DNA of 64,000 nucleotides. Origin: Locusta migratoria (Eukaryota > Arthropoda > Insecta > Orthoptera > Acrididae). The DNA lies in assembly GCA_026315105.1 (NCBI GenBank), contig JAOYRU010000067.1, positions 62,001 through 126,000 on the forward strand. Direction: 5' to 3'. The position numbers and the translations under genes are program-made. Under the pieces are notes generated by a model. The model made no database searches. It worked only from the letters and a program-made list of their open reading frames with translations, and was not told the origin of the DNA. Positions within the stretch are counted from its first letter, which is position 1; the number at the start of each line of letters is the position of its first letter. Positions 8,919 to 21,553 of this stretch are shown here, one piece after another.

Positions 8919-9131
8919 GGTGGAGCAAAGTTTTCTATAAAACTTGCCTAGTGTTCATAAGGTGAGGCCAAGATGCAGCTTGTGAATAAGTACTGTGTTT
9001 CGCTTGCTTGTCTAGTGTAGAACTAGACACGCAGAAACAGCTACAGGAGGGTGTCAAGTTTTTTCTCAATTGTAGGGACGGTAACACGGTCGCAGGGTAA
9101 TGCCACTGTCGATGGCTTAAAAAGAAACGTA

Positions 9132-9204
9132 TGCCGAAACCCGGGATCGAACCAGGGACCTTTAGATCTTCAGTCTAACGCTCTCCCAACTGAGCTATTT
9201 CGGC
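9132..9204 (-). tRNA. tRNA-Phe-GAA: tRNA-Phe (GAA), unit 9
   Basis: Consensus body. Markers C49, -18G, T5. Confidence 0.98.
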
Positions 9205-9683
9205 TGACGTCGTTGTGCTTGCTTTTCCACTGCTTCCATGCGTGCAGAGTCGTTTGTTATTGACTTCGATGACTTCATCTGACGCCACGCTGACGCTAGG
9301 AAAAAGCCTCTTTTATCACTGCACAGGGCAAATGGCTTGCAGAGAACGATGCACAAGAGAGAATAGAGTGTTGACTGCGTAAGTGGCTGAATCCAGCAGA
9401 TACCCATGATAATGCAATCGAATTAGACACATGCAAATTAAACACTGGGCTGTTATCGACTGCACGCTAAAATAAACAAAACGTTAGTGTTCAGTGTAGT
9501 GGCGTTTTCAGGGACATCTGGCGGACGACGGCGCAGATGAGCTGCATTGCCTTCTGGACAGAACTGGAGCGCAGCATCATGGAGCCAGAAAAGACAGCGG
9601 TTTACTTGTGAGCCGCCAGCTTAGCGGAAAAGCACCACCAAAGTTGCCACTACATGTCTGTCAATGGAGGAAGAGAAAATTTT

Positions 9684-9765
9684 CGCAGTCGGCAGGACTC
9701 GAACCTACGCTCCCAGAGGGAATCTGATTTCAAGTCAGACGCCTTAACCACTCGGCCACGACTGC
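9684..9765 (-). tRNA. tRNA-Ser-TGA: tRNA-Ser (TGA), unit 9
   Basis: Consensus body; spacer A upstream; AGCTTA marker. Confidence 0.98.
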
Positions 9766-9978
9766 GGTGGAGCAAAGTTTTCTATAAAACTTGCCTAGTG
9801 TTCATAAGGTGAGGCCAAGATGCAGCTTGTGAATAAGTACTGTGTTTCGCTTGCTTGTCTAGTGTAGAACTAGACACGCAGAAACAGCTACAGGAGGGTG
9901 TCAAGTTTTTTCTCAATTGTAGGGACGGTAACACGGTCGCAGGGTAATGCCACTGTCGATGGCTTAAAAAGAAACGTA

Positions 9979-10051
9979 TGCCGAAACCCGGGATCGAACC
10001 AGGGACCTTTAGATCTTCAGTCTAACGCTCTCCCAACTGAGCTATTTCGGC
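9979..10051 (-). tRNA. tRNA-Phe-GAA: tRNA-Phe (GAA), unit 10
   Basis: Consensus body. Markers C49, -18G, T5. Confidence 0.98.
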
Positions 10052-10530
10052 TGACGTCGTTGTGCTTGCTTTTCCACTGCTTCCATGCGTGCAGAGTCGT
10101 TTGTTATTGACTTCGATGACTTCATCTGACGCCACGCTGACGCTAGGAAAAAGCCTCTTTTATCACTGCACAGGGCAAATGGCTTGCAGAGAACGATGCA
10201 CAAGAGAGAATAGAGTGTTGACTGCGTAAGTGGCTGAATCCAGCAGATACCCATGATAATGCAATCGAATTAGACACATGCAAATTAAACACTGGGCTGT
10301 TATCGACTGCACGCTAAAATAAACAAAACGTTAGTGTTCAGTGTAGTGGCGTTTTCAGGGACATCTGGCGGACGACGGCGCAGATGAGCTGCATTGCCTT
10401 CTGGACAGAACTGGAGCGCAGCATCATGGAGCCAGAAAAGACAGCGGTTTACTTGTGAGCCGCCAGTTTAGCGGAAAAGCACCACCATAGTTGCCACTAC
10501 ATGTCTGTCAATGGAGGAAGAGAAAATTTT

Positions 10531-10612
10531 CGCAGTCGGCAGGACTCGAACCTACGCTCCCAGAGGGAATCTGATTTCAAGTCAGACGCCTTAACCACTC
10601 GGCCACGACTGC
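10531..10612 (-). tRNA. tRNA-Ser-TGA: tRNA-Ser (TGA), unit 10
   Basis: Consensus body; spacer A upstream; CCATAG marker, shared with units 17 and 18. Confidence 0.98.
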
Positions 10613-10825
10613 GGTGGAGCAAAGTTTTCTATAAAACTTGCCTAGTGTTCATAAGGTGAGGCCAAGATGCAGCTTGTGAATAAGTACTGTGTTTCGCTTG
10701 CTTGTCTAGTGTAGAACTAGACACGCAGAAACAGCTACAGGAGGGTGTCAAGTTTTTTCTCAGTTGTAGGGACGGTAACACGGTCGCAGGGTAATGCCAC
10801 TGTCGATGGCTTAAAAAGAAACGTA

Positions 10826-10898
10826 TGCCGAAACCCGGGATCGAACCAGTGACCTTTAGATCTTCAGTCTAACGCTCTCCCAACTGAGCTATTTCGGC
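10826..10898 (-). tRNA. tRNA-Phe-GAA: tRNA-Phe (GAA), unit 11, A49 variant
   Basis: Markers A49, -18T, T5. Confidence 0.95.
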
Positions 10899-11377
10899 TG
10901 ACGTCGTTGTGCTTGATTTTCCACTGCTTCCATGCGTGCAGAGTCGTTTGTTATTGACTTCGATGACTTCATCTGACGCCACGCTGACGCTAGGAAAAAG
11001 CCTCTTTTATCACTGCACAGGGCAAATGGCTTGCAGAGAACGATGCACAAGAGAGAATAGAGTGTTGACTGCGTAAGTGGCTGAATCCAGCAGATACCCA
11101 TGATAATGCAATCGAATTAGACACATGCAAATTAAACACTGGGCTGTTATCGACTGCACGCTAAAATAAACAAAACGTTAGTGTTCAGTGTAGTGGCGTT
11201 TTCAGGGACATCTGGCGGACGACGGCGCAGATGAGCTGCATTGCCTTCTGGACAGAACTGGAGCGCAGCATCATGGAGCCAGAAAAGACAGCGGTTTACT
11301 TGTGAGCCGCCAGTTTAGCGGAAAAGCACCACCAAAGTTGCCACTACATGTCTGTCAATGGAGGAAGAGAAAATTTT

Positions 11378-11459
11378 CGCAGTCGGCAGGACTCGAACCT
11401 ACGCTCCCAGAGGGAATCTGATTTCAAGTCAGACGCCTTAACCACTCGGCCACGACTGC
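11378..11459 (-). tRNA. tRNA-Ser-TGA: tRNA-Ser (TGA), unit 11
   Basis: Consensus body; spacer A upstream. Confidence 0.98.
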
Positions 11460-11672
11460 GGTGGAGCAAAGTTTTCTATAAAACTTGCCTAGTGTTCATA
11501 AGGTGAGGCCAAGATGCAGCTTGTGAATAAGTACTGTGTTTCGCTTGCTTGTCTAGTGTAGAACTAGACACGCAGAAACAGCTACAGGAGGGTGTCAAGT
11601 TTTTTCTCAATTGTAGGGACGGTAACACGGTCGCAGGGTAATGCCACTGTCGATGGCTTAAAAGGAAACGTA

Positions 11673-11745
11673 TGCCGAAACCCGGGATCGAACCAGGGAC
11701 CTTTAGATCTTCAGTCTAACGCTCTCCCAACTGAGCTATTTCGGC
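11673..11745 (-). tRNA. tRNA-Phe-GAA: tRNA-Phe (GAA), unit 12
   Basis: Consensus body. Markers C49, -18G, T4. Confidence 0.98.
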
Positions 11746-12224
11746 TGACGTCGTTGTGCTTGCTTTTCCACTGCTTCCATGCGTGCAGAGTCGTTTGTTA
11801 TTGACTTCGATGACTTCATCTGACGCCATGCTGACGCTAGGAAAAAGCCTCTTTTATCACTGCACAGGGCAAATGGCTTGCAGAGAACGATGCACAAGAG
11901 AGAATAGAGTGTTGACTGCGTAAGTGGCTGAATCCAGCAGATACCCATGATAATGCAATCGAATTAGACACATGCAAATTAAACACTGGGCTGTTATCGA
12001 CTGCACGCTAAAATAAACAAAACGTTAGTGTTCAGTGTAGTGGCGTTTTCAGGGACATCTGGCGGACGACGGCGCAGATGAGCTGCATTGCCTTCTGGAC
12101 AGAACTGGAGCGCAGCATCATGGAGCCAGAAAAGACAGCGGTTTACTTGTGAGCCGCCAGTTTAGCGGAAAAGCACCACCAAAGTTGCCACTACATGTCT
12201 GTCAATGGAGGAAGAGAAAATTTT

Positions 12225-12306
12225 CGCAGTCGGCAGGACTCGAACCTACGCTCCCAGAGGGAATCTGATTTCAAGTCAGACGCCTTAACCACTCGGCCAC
12301 GACTGC
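12225..12306 (-). tRNA. tRNA-Ser-TGA: tRNA-Ser (TGA), unit 12
   Basis: Consensus body; spacer B upstream. Confidence 0.98.
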
Positions 12307-12523
12307 GGTGGAGCAAAGCTTTCGATAAAACTTGCCTAGTGTTCACGAGGTGAGGCCAAGATGCGGCTTGTGAATAAGTACTGTGTTTCGCTTGCTGGCT
12401 TGTTTGGTGTACAATTAGACACGCAGAAACAGCTACAGGAGGGTGTCAAGTTTGTTCTCAGTTGTAGGGACGGTAACACGGTCGCAGGGTAATGCCACTG
12501 TCGATGGCTTAAAAAGAAACGTA

Positions 12524-12596
12524 TGCCGAAACCCGGGATCGAACCAGGGACCTTTAGATCTTCAGTCTAACGCTCTCCCAACTGAGCTATTTCGGC
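12524..12596 (-). tRNA. tRNA-Phe-GAA: tRNA-Phe (GAA), unit 13
   Basis: Consensus body. Markers C49, -18G, T5. Confidence 0.98.
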
Positions 12597-13075
12597 TGAC
12601 GTCGTTGTGCTTGCTTTTCCACTGCTTCCATGCGTGCAGAGTCGTTTGTTATTGACTTCGATGACTTCATCTGACGCCACGCTGACGCTAGGAAAAAGCC
12701 TCTTTTATCACTGCACAGGGCAAATGGCTTGCAGAGAACGATGCACAAGAGAGAATAGAGTGTTGACTGCGTAAGTGGCTGAATCCAGCAGATACCCATG
12801 ATAATGCAATCGAATTAGACACATGCAAATTAAACACTGGGCTGTTATCGACTGCACGCTAAAATAAACAAAACGTTAGTGTTCAGTGTAGTGGCGTTTT
12901 CAGGGACATCTGGCGGACGACGGCGCAGATGAGCTGCATTGCCTTCTGGACAGAACTGGAGCGCAGCATCATGGAGCCAGAAAAGACAGCGGTTTACTTG
13001 TGAGCCGCCAGTTTAGCGGAAAAGCACCACCAAAGTTGCCACTACATGTCTGTCAATGGAGGAAGAGAAAATTTT

Positions 13076-13157
13076 CGCAGTCGGCAGGACTCGAACCTAC
13101 GCTCCCAGAGGGAATCTGATTTCAAGTCAGACGCCTTAACCACTCGGCCACGACTGC
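13076..13157 (-). tRNA. tRNA-Ser-TGA: tRNA-Ser (TGA), unit 13
   Basis: Consensus body; spacer A upstream. Confidence 0.98.
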
Positions 13158-13370
13158 GGTGGAGCAAAGTTTTCTATAAAACTTGCCTAGTGTTCATAAG
13201 GTGAGGCCAAGATGCAGCTTGTGAATAAGTACTGTGTTTCGCTTGCTTGTCTAGTGTAGAACTAGACACGCAGAAACAGCTACAGGAGGGTGTCAAGTTT
13301 TTTCTCAGTTGTAGGGACGGTAACACGGTCGCAGGGTAATGCCACTGTCGATGGCTTAAAAAGAAACGTA

Positions 13371-13443
13371 TGCCGAAACCCGGGATCGAACCAGGGACCT
13401 TTAGATCTTCAGTCTAACGCTCTCCCAACTGAGCTATTTCGGC
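13371..13443 (-). tRNA. tRNA-Phe-GAA: tRNA-Phe (GAA), unit 14
   Basis: Consensus body. Markers C49, -18G, T5. Confidence 0.98.
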
Positions 13444-13922
13444 TGACGTCGTTGTGCTTGCTTTTCCACTGCTTCCATGCGTGCAGAGTCGTTTGTTATT
13501 GACTTCGATGACTTCATCTGACGCCACGCTGACGCTAGGAAAAAGCCTCTTTTATCACTGCACAGGGCAAATGGCTTGCAGAGAACGATGCACAAGAGAG
13601 AATAGAGTGTTGACTGCGTAAGTGGCTGAATCCAGCAGATACCCATGATAATGCAATCGAATTAGACACATGCAAATTAAACACTGGGCTGTTATCGACT
13701 GCACGCTAAAATAAACAAAACGTTAGTGTTCAGTGTAGTGGCGTTTTCAGGGACATCTGGCGGACGACGGCGCAGATGAGCTGCATTGCCTTCTGGACAG
13801 AACTGGAGCGCAGCATCATGGAGCCAGAAAAGACAGCGGTTTACTTGTGAGCCGCCAGTTTAGCGGAAAAGCACCACCAAAGTTGCCACTACATGTCTGT
13901 CAATGGAGGAAGAGAAAATTTT

Positions 13923-14004
13923 CGCAGTCGGCAGGACTCGAACCTACGCTCCCAGAGGGAATCTGATTTCAAGTCAGACGCCTTAACCACTCGGCCACGA
14001 CTGC
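13923..14004 (-). tRNA. tRNA-Ser-TGA: tRNA-Ser (TGA), unit 14
   Basis: Consensus body; spacer A upstream. Confidence 0.98.
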
Positions 14005-14217
14005 GGTGGAGCAAAGTTTTCTATAAAACTTGCCTAGTGTTCATAAGGTGAGGCCAAGATGCAGCTTGTGAATAAGTACTGTGTTTCGCTTGCTTGTCTA
14101 GTGTAGAACTAGACACGCAGAAACAGCTACAGGAGGGTGTCAAGTTTTTTCTCAATTGTAGGGACGGTAACACGGTCGCAGGGTAATGCCACTGTCGATG
14201 GCTTAAAAGGAAACGTA

Positions 14218-14290
14218 TGCCGAAACCCGGGATCGAACCAGGGACCTTTAGATCTTCAGTCTAACGCTCTCCCAACTGAGCTATTTCGGC
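14218..14290 (-). tRNA. tRNA-Phe-GAA: tRNA-Phe (GAA), unit 15
   Basis: Consensus body. Markers C49, -18G, T4. Confidence 0.98.
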
Positions 14291-14769
14291 TGACGTCGTT
14301 GTGCTTGCTTTTCCACTGCTTCCATGCGTGCAGAGTCGTTTGTTATTGACTTCGATGACTTCATCTGACGCCATGCTGACGCTAGGAAAAAGCCTCTTTT
14401 ATCACTGCACAGGGCAAATGGCTTGCAGAGAACGATGCACAAGAGAGAATAGAGTGTTGACTGCGTAAGTGGCTGAATCCAGCAGATACCCATGATAATG
14501 CAATCGAATTAGACACATGCAAATTAAACACTGGGCTGTTATCGACTGCACGCTAAAATAAACAAAACGTTAGTGTTCAGTGTAGTGGCGTTTTCAGGGA
14601 CATCTGGCGGACGACGGCGCAGATGAGCTGCATTGCCTTCTGGACAGAACTGGAGCGCAGCATCATGGAGCCAGAAAAGACAGCGGTTTACTTGTGAGCC
14701 GCCAGTTTAGCGGAAAAGCACCACCAAAGTTGCCACTACATGTCTGTCAATGGAGGAAGAGAAAATTTT

Positions 14770-14851
14770 CGCAGTCGGCAGGACTCGAACCTACGCTCCC
14801 AGAGGGAATCTGATTTCAAGTCAGACGCCTTAACCACTCGGCCACGACTGC
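14770..14851 (-). tRNA. tRNA-Ser-TGA: tRNA-Ser (TGA), unit 15
   Basis: Consensus body; spacer B upstream. Confidence 0.98.
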
Positions 14852-15068
14852 GGTGGAGCAAAGCTTTCGATAAAACTTGCCTAGTGTTCACGAGGTGAGG
14901 CCAAGATGCGGCTTGTGAATAAGTACTGTGTTTCGCTTGCTGGCTTGTTTGGTGTACAACTAGACACGCAGAAACAGCTACAGGAGGGTGTCAAGTTTGT
15001 TCTCAGTTGTAGGGACGGTAACACGGTCGCAGGGTAATGCCACTGTCGATGGCTTAAAAAGAAACGTA

Positions 15069-15141
15069 TGCCGAAACCCGGGATCGAACCAGGGACCTTT
15101 AGATCTTCAGTCTAACGCTCTCCCAACTGAGCTATTTCGGC
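15069..15141 (-). tRNA. tRNA-Phe-GAA: tRNA-Phe (GAA), unit 16
   Basis: Consensus body. Markers C49, -18G, T5. Confidence 0.98.
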
Positions 15142-15620
15142 TGACGTCGTTGTGCTTGCTTTTCCACTGCTTCCATGCGTGCAGAGTCGTTTGTTATTGA
15201 CTTCGATGACTTCATCTGACGCCACGCTGACGCTAGGAAAAAGCCTCTTTTATCACTGCACAGGGCAAATGGCTTGCAGAGAACGATGCACAAGAGAGAA
15301 TAGAGTGTTGACTGCGTAAGTGGCTGAATCCAGCAGATACCCATGATAATGCAATCGAATTAGACACATGCAAATTAAACACTGGGCTGTTATCGACTGC
15401 ACGCTAAAATAAACAAAACGTTAGTGTTCAGTGTAGTGGCGTTTTCAGGGACATCTGGCGGACGACGGCGCAGATGAGCTGCATTGCCTTCTGGACAGAA
15501 CTGGAGCGCAGCATCATGGAGCCAGAAAAGACAGCGGTTTACTTGTGAGCCGCCAGCTTAGCGGAAAAGCACCACCAAAGTTGCCACTACATGTCTGTCA
15601 ATGGAGGAAGAGAAAATTTT

Positions 15621-15702
15621 CGCAGTCGGCAGGACTCGAACCTACGCTCCCAGAGGGAATCTGATTTCAAGTCAGACGCCTTAACCACTCGGCCACGACT
15701 GC
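15621..15702 (-). tRNA. tRNA-Ser-TGA: tRNA-Ser (TGA), unit 16
   Basis: Consensus body; spacer A upstream; AGCTTA marker. Confidence 0.98.
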
Positions 15703-15915
15703 GGTGGAGCAAAGTTTTCTATAAAACTTGCCTAGTGTTCATAAGGTGAGGCCAAGATGCAGCTTGTGAATAAGTACTGTGTTTCGCTTGCTTGTCTAGT
15801 GTAGAACTAGACACGCAGAAACAGCTACAGGAGGGTGTCAAGTTTTTTCTCAATTGTAGGGACGGTAACACGGTCGCAGGGTAATGCCACTGTCGATGGC
15901 TTAAAAAGAAACGTA

Positions 15916-15988
15916 TGCCGAAACCCGGGATCGAACCAGGGACCTTTAGATCTTCAGTCTAACGCTCTCCCAACTGAGCTATTTCGGC
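15916..15988 (-). tRNA. tRNA-Phe-GAA: tRNA-Phe (GAA), unit 17
   Basis: Consensus body. Markers C49, -18G, T5. Confidence 0.98.
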
Positions 15989-16467
15989 TGACGTCGTTGT
16001 GCTTGCTTTTCCACTGCTTCCATGCGTGCAGAGTCGTTTGTTATTGACTTCGATGACTTCATCTGACGCCACGCTGACGCTAGGAAAAAGCCTCTTTTAT
16101 CACTGCACAGGGCAAATGGCTTGCAGAGAACGATGCACAAGAGAGAATAGAGTGTTGACTGCGTAAGTGGCTGAATCCAGCAGATACCCATGATAATGCA
16201 ATCGAATTAGACACATGCAAATTAAACACTGGGCTGTTATCGACTGCACGCTAAAATAAACAAAACGTTAGTGTTCAGTGTAGTGGCGTTTTCAGGGACA
16301 TCTGGCGGACGACGGCGCAGATGAGCTGCATTGCCTTCTGGACAGAACTGGAGCGCAGCATCATGGAGCCAGAAAAGACAGCGGTTTACTTGTGAGCCGC
16401 CAGTTTAGCGGAAAAGCACCACCATAGTTGCCACTACATGTCTGTCAATGGAGGAAGAGAAAATTTT

Positions 16468-16549
16468 CGCAGTCGGCAGGACTCGAACCTACGCTCCCAG
16501 AGGGAATCTGATTTCAAGTCAGACGCCTTAACCACTCGGCCACGACTGC
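16468..16549 (-). tRNA. tRNA-Ser-TGA: tRNA-Ser (TGA), unit 17
   Basis: Consensus body; spacer A upstream; CCATAG marker. Confidence 0.98.
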
Positions 16550-16762
16550 GGTGGAGCAAAGTTTTCTATAAAACTTGCCTAGTGTTCATAAGGTGAGGCC
16601 AAGATGCAGCTTGTGAATAAGTACTGTGTTTCGCTTGCTTGTCTAGTGTAGAACTAGACACGCAGAAACAGCTACAGGAGGGTGTCAAGTTTTTTCTCAG
16701 TTGTAGGGACGGTAACACGGTCGCAGGGTAATGCCACTGTCGATGGCTTAAAAAGAAACGTA

Positions 16763-16835
16763 TGCCGAAACCCGGGATCGAACCAGGGACCTTTAGATCT
16801 TCAGTCTAACGCTCTCCCAACTGAGCTATTTCGGC
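16763..16835 (-). tRNA. tRNA-Phe-GAA: tRNA-Phe (GAA), unit 18
   Basis: Consensus body. Markers C49, -18G, T5. Confidence 0.98.
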
Positions 16836-17314
16836 TGACGTCGTTGTGCTTGCTTTTCCACTGCTTCCATGCGTGCAGAGTCGTTTGTTATTGACTTCGA
16901 TGACTTCATCTGACGCCACGCTGACGCTAGGAAAAAGCCTCTTTTATCACTGCACAGGGCAAATGGCTTGCAGAGAACGATGCACAAGAGAGAATAGAGT
17001 GTTGACTGCGTAAGTGGCTGAATCCAGCAGATACCCATGATAATGCAATCGAATTAGACACATGCAAATTAAACACTGGGCTGTTATCGACTGCACGCTA
17101 AAATAAACAAAACGTTAGTGTTCAGTGTAGTGGCGTTTTCAGGGACATCTGGCGGACGACGGCGCAGATGAGCTGCATTGCCTTCTGGACAGAACTGGAG
17201 CGCAGCATCATGGAGCCAGAAAAGACAGCGGTTTACTTGTGAGCCGCCAGTTTAGCGGAAAAGCACCACCATAGTTGCCACTACATGTCTGTCAATGGAG
17301 GAAGAGAAAATTTT

Positions 17315-17396
17315 CGCAGTCGGCAGGACTCGAACCTACGCTCCCAGAGGGAATCTGATTTCAAGTCAGACGCCTTAACCACTCGGCCACGACTGC
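17315..17396 (-). tRNA. tRNA-Ser-TGA: tRNA-Ser (TGA), unit 18
   Basis: Consensus body; spacer A upstream; CCATAG marker, as in the neighbouring unit 17, so the two may be a recent duplicate pair. Confidence 0.98.
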
Positions 17397-17609
17397 GGTG
17401 GAGCAAAGTTTTCTATAAAACTTGCCTAGTGTTCATAAGGTGAGGCCAAGATGCAGCTTGTGAATAAGTACTGTGTTTCGCTTGCTTGTCTAGTGTAGAA
17501 CTAGACACGCAGAAACAGCTACAGGAGGGTGTCAAGTTTTTTCTCAGTTGTAGGGACGGTAACACGGTCGCAGGGTAATGCCACTGTCGATGGCTTAAAA
17601 AGAAACGTA

Positions 17610-17682
17610 TGCCGAAACCCGGGATCGAACCAGTGACCTTTAGATCTTCAGTCTAACGCTCTCCCAACTGAGCTATTTCGGC
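17610..17682 (-). tRNA. tRNA-Phe-GAA: tRNA-Phe (GAA), unit 19, A49 variant
   Basis: Markers A49, -18T, T5. Confidence 0.95.
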
Positions 17683-18161
17683 TGACGTCGTTGTGCTTGA
17701 TTTTCCACTGCTTCCATGCGTGCAGAGTCGTTTGTTATTGACTTCGATGACTTCATCTGACGCCACGCTGACGCTAGGAAAAAGCCTCTTTTATCACTGC
17801 ACAGGGCAAATGGCTTGCAGAGAACGATGCACAAGAGAGAATAGAGTGTTGACTGCGTAAGTGGCTGAATCCAGCAGATACCCATGATAATGCAATCGAA
17901 TTAGACACATGCAAATTAAACACTGGGCTGTTATCGACTGCACGCTAAAATAAACAAAACGTTAGTGTTCAGTGTAGTGGCGTTTTCAGGGACATCTGGC
18001 GGACGACGGCGCAGATGAGCTGCATTGCCTTCTGGACAGAACTGGAGCGCAGCATCATGGAGCCAGAAAAGACAGCGGTTTACTTGTGAGCCGCCAGTTT
18101 AGCGGAAAAGCACCACCAAAGTTGCCACTACATGTCTGTCAATGGAGGAAGAGAAAATTTT

Positions 18162-18243
18162 CGCAGTCGGCAGGACTCGAACCTACGCTCCCAGAGGGAA
18201 TCTGATTTCAAGTCAGACGCCTTAACCACTCGGCCACGACTGC
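18162..18243 (-). tRNA. tRNA-Ser-TGA: tRNA-Ser (TGA), unit 19
   Basis: Consensus body; spacer A upstream. Confidence 0.98.
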
Positions 18244-18456
18244 GGTGGAGCAAAGTTTTCTATAAAACTTGCCTAGTGTTCATAAGGTGAGGCCAAGATG
18301 CAGCTTGTGAATAAGTACTGTGTTTCGCTTGCTTGTCTAGTGTAGAACTAGACACGCAGAAACAGCTACAGGAGGGTGTCAAGTTTTTTCTCAATTGTAG
18401 GGACGGTAACACGGTCGCAGGGTAATGCCACTGTCGATGGCTTAAAAGGAAACGTA

Positions 18457-18529
18457 TGCCGAAACCCGGGATCGAACCAGGGACCTTTAGATCTTCAGTC
18501 TAACGCTCTCCCAACTGAGCTATTTCGGC
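18457..18529 (-). tRNA. tRNA-Phe-GAA: tRNA-Phe (GAA), unit 20
   Basis: Consensus body. Markers C49, -18G, T4. Confidence 0.98.
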
Positions 18530-19008
18530 TGACGTCGTTGTGCTTGCTTTTCCACTGCTTCCATGCGTGCAGAGTCGTTTGTTATTGACTTCGATGACTT
18601 CATCTGACGCCATGCTGACGCTAGGAAAAAGCCTCTTTTATCACTGCACAGGGCAAATGGCTTGCAGAGAACGATGCACAAGAGAGAATAGAGTGTTGAC
18701 TGCGTAAGTGGCTGAATCCAGCAGATACCCATGATAATGCAATCGAATTAGACACATGCAAATTAAACACTGGGCTGTTATCGACTGCACGCTAAAATAA
18801 ACAAAACGTTAGTGTTCAGTGTAGTGGCGTTTTCAGGGACATCTGGCGGACGACGGCGCAGATGAGCTGCATTGCCTTCTGGACAGAACTGGAGCGCAGC
18901 ATCATGGAGCCAGAAAAGACAGCGGTTTACTTGTGAGCCGCCAGTTTAGCGGAAAAGCACCACCAAAGTTGCCACTACATGTCTGTCAATGGAGGAAGAG
19001 AAAATTTT

Positions 19009-19090
19009 CGCAGTCGGCAGGACTCGAACCTACGCTCCCAGAGGGAATCTGATTTCAAGTCAGACGCCTTAACCACTCGGCCACGACTGC
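19009..19090 (-). tRNA. tRNA-Ser-TGA: tRNA-Ser (TGA), unit 20
   Basis: Consensus body; spacer B upstream. Confidence 0.98.
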
Positions 19091-19307
19091 GGTGGAGCAA
19101 AGCTTTCGATAAAACTTGCCTAGTGTTCACGAGGTGAGGCCAAGATGCGGCTTGTGAATAAGTACTGTGTTTCGCTTGCTGGCTTGTTTGGTGTACAACT
19201 AGACACGCAGAAACAGCTACAGGAGGGTGTCAAGTTTGTTCTCAGTTGTAGGGACGGTAACACGGTCGCAGGGTAATGCCACTGTCGATGGCTTAAAAAG
19301 AAACGTA

Positions 19308-19380
19308 TGCCGAAACCCGGGATCGAACCAGGGACCTTTAGATCTTCAGTCTAACGCTCTCCCAACTGAGCTATTTCGGC
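19308..19380 (-). tRNA. tRNA-Phe-GAA: tRNA-Phe (GAA), unit 21
   Basis: Consensus body. Markers C49, -18G, T5. Confidence 0.98.
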
Positions 19381-19859
19381 TGACGTCGTTGTGCTTGCTT
19401 TTCCACTGCTTCCATGCGTGCAGAGTCGTTTGTTATTGACTTCGATGACTTCATCTGACGCCACGCTGACGCTAGGAAAAAGCCTCTTTTATCACTGCAC
19501 AGGGCAAATGGCTTGCAGAGAACGATGCACAAGAGAGAATAGAGTGTTGACTGCGTAAGTGGCTGAATCCAGCAGATACCCATGATAATGCAATCGAATT
19601 AGACACATGCAAATTAAACACTGGGCTGTTATCGACTGCACGCTAAAATAAACAAAACGTTAGTGTTCAGTGTAGTGGCGTTTTCAGGGACATCTGGCGG
19701 ACGACGGCGCAGATGAGCTGCATTGCCTTCTGGACAGAACTGGAGCGCAGCATCATGGAGCCAGAAAAGACAGCGGTTTACTTGTGAGCCGCCAGTTTAG
19801 CGGAAAAGCACCACCAAAGTTGCCACTACATGTCTGTCAATGGAGGAAGAGAAAATTTT

Positions 19860-19941
19860 CGCAGTCGGCAGGACTCGAACCTACGCTCCCAGAGGGAATC
19901 TGATTTCAAGTCAGACGCCTTAACCACTCGGCCACGACTGC
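19860..19941 (-). tRNA. tRNA-Ser-TGA: tRNA-Ser (TGA), unit 21
   Basis: Consensus body; spacer A upstream. Confidence 0.98.
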
Positions 19942-20154
19942 GGTGGAGCAAAGTTTTCTATAAAACTTGCCTAGTGTTCATAAGGTGAGGCCAAGATGCA
20001 GCTTGTGAATAAGTACTGTGTTTCGCTTGCTTGTCTAGTGTAGAACTAGACACGCAGAAACAGCTACAGGAGGGTGTCAAGTTTTTTCTCAATTGTAGGG
20101 ACGGTAACACGGTCGCAGGGTAATGCCACTGTCGATGGCTTAAAAAGAAACGTA

Positions 20155-20227
20155 TGCCGAAACCCGGGATCGAACCAGGGACCTTTAGATCTTCAGTCTA
20201 ACGCTCTCCCAACTGAGCTATTTCGGC
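20155..20227 (-). tRNA. tRNA-Phe-GAA: tRNA-Phe (GAA), unit 22
   Basis: Consensus body. Markers C49, -18G, T5. Confidence 0.98.
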
Positions 20228-20706
20228 TGACGTCGTTGTGCTTGCTTTTCCACTGCTTCCATGCGTGCAGAGTCGTTTGTTATTGACTTCGATGACTTCA
20301 TCTGACGCCACGCTGACGCTAGGAAAAAGCCTCTTTTATCACTGCACAGGGCAAATGGCTTGCAGAGAACGATGCACAAGAGAGAATAGAGTGTTGACTG
20401 CGTAAGTGGCTGAATCCAGCAGATACCCATGATAATGCAATCGAATTAGACACATGCAAATTAAACACTGGGCTGTTATCGACTGCACGCTAAAATAAAC
20501 AAAACGTTAGTGTTCAGTGTAGTGGCGTTTTCAGGGACATCTGGCGGACGACGGCGCAGATGAGCTGCATTGCCTTCTGGACAGAACTGGAGCGCAGCAT
20601 CATGGAGCCAGAAAAGACAGCGGTTTACTTGTGAGCCGCCAGTTTAGCGGAAAAGCACCACCAAAGTTGCCACTACATGTCTGTCAATGGAGGAAGAGAA
20701 AATTTT

Positions 20707-20788
20707 CGCAGTCGGCAGGACTCGAACCTACGCTCCCAGAGGGAATCTGATTTCAAGTCAGACGCCTTAACCACTCGGCCACGACTGC
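20707..20788 (-). tRNA. tRNA-Ser-TGA: tRNA-Ser (TGA), unit 22
   Basis: Consensus body; spacer A upstream. Confidence 0.98.
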
Positions 20789-21001
20789 GGTGGAGCAAAG
20801 TTTTCTATAAAACTTGCCTAGTGTTCATAAGGTGAGGCCAAGATGCAGCTTGTGAATAAGTACTGTGTTTCGCTTGCTTGTCTAGTGTAGAACTAGACAC
20901 GCAGAAACAGCTACAGGAGGGTGTCAAGTTTTTTCTCAATTGTAGGGACGGTAACACGGTCGCAGGGTAATGCCACTGTCGATGGCTTAAAAGGAAACGT
21001 A

Positions 21002-21074
21002 TGCCGAAACCCGGGATCGAACCAGGGACCTTTAGATCTTCAGTCTAACGCTCTCCCAACTGAGCTATTTCGGC
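21002..21074 (-). tRNA. tRNA-Phe-GAA: tRNA-Phe (GAA), unit 23
   Basis: Consensus body. Markers C49, -18G, T4 (last T4 copy in the window). Confidence 0.98.
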
Positions 21075-21553
21075 TGACGTCGTTGTGCTTGCTTTTCCAC
21101 TGCTTCCATGCGTGCAGAGTCGTTTGTTATTGACTTCGATGACTTCATCTGACGCCATGCTGACGCTAGGAAAAAGCCTCTTTTATCACTGCACAGGGCA
21201 AATGGCTTGCAGAGAACGATGCACAAGAGAGAATAGAGTGTTGACTGCGTAAGTGGCTGAATCCAGCAGATACCCATGATAATGCAATCGAATTAGACAC
21301 ATGCAAATTAAACACTGGGCTGTTATCGACTGCACGCTAAAATAAACAAAACGTTAGTGTTCAGTGTAGTGGCGTTTTCAGGGACATCTGGCGGACGACG
21401 GCGCAGATGAGCTGCATTGCCTTCTGGACAGAACTGGAGCGCAGCATCATGGAGCCAGAAAAGACAGCGGTTTACTTGTGAGCCGCCAGTTTAGCGGAAA
21501 AGCACCACCAAAGTTGCCACTACATGTCTGTCAATGGAGGAAGAGAAAATTTT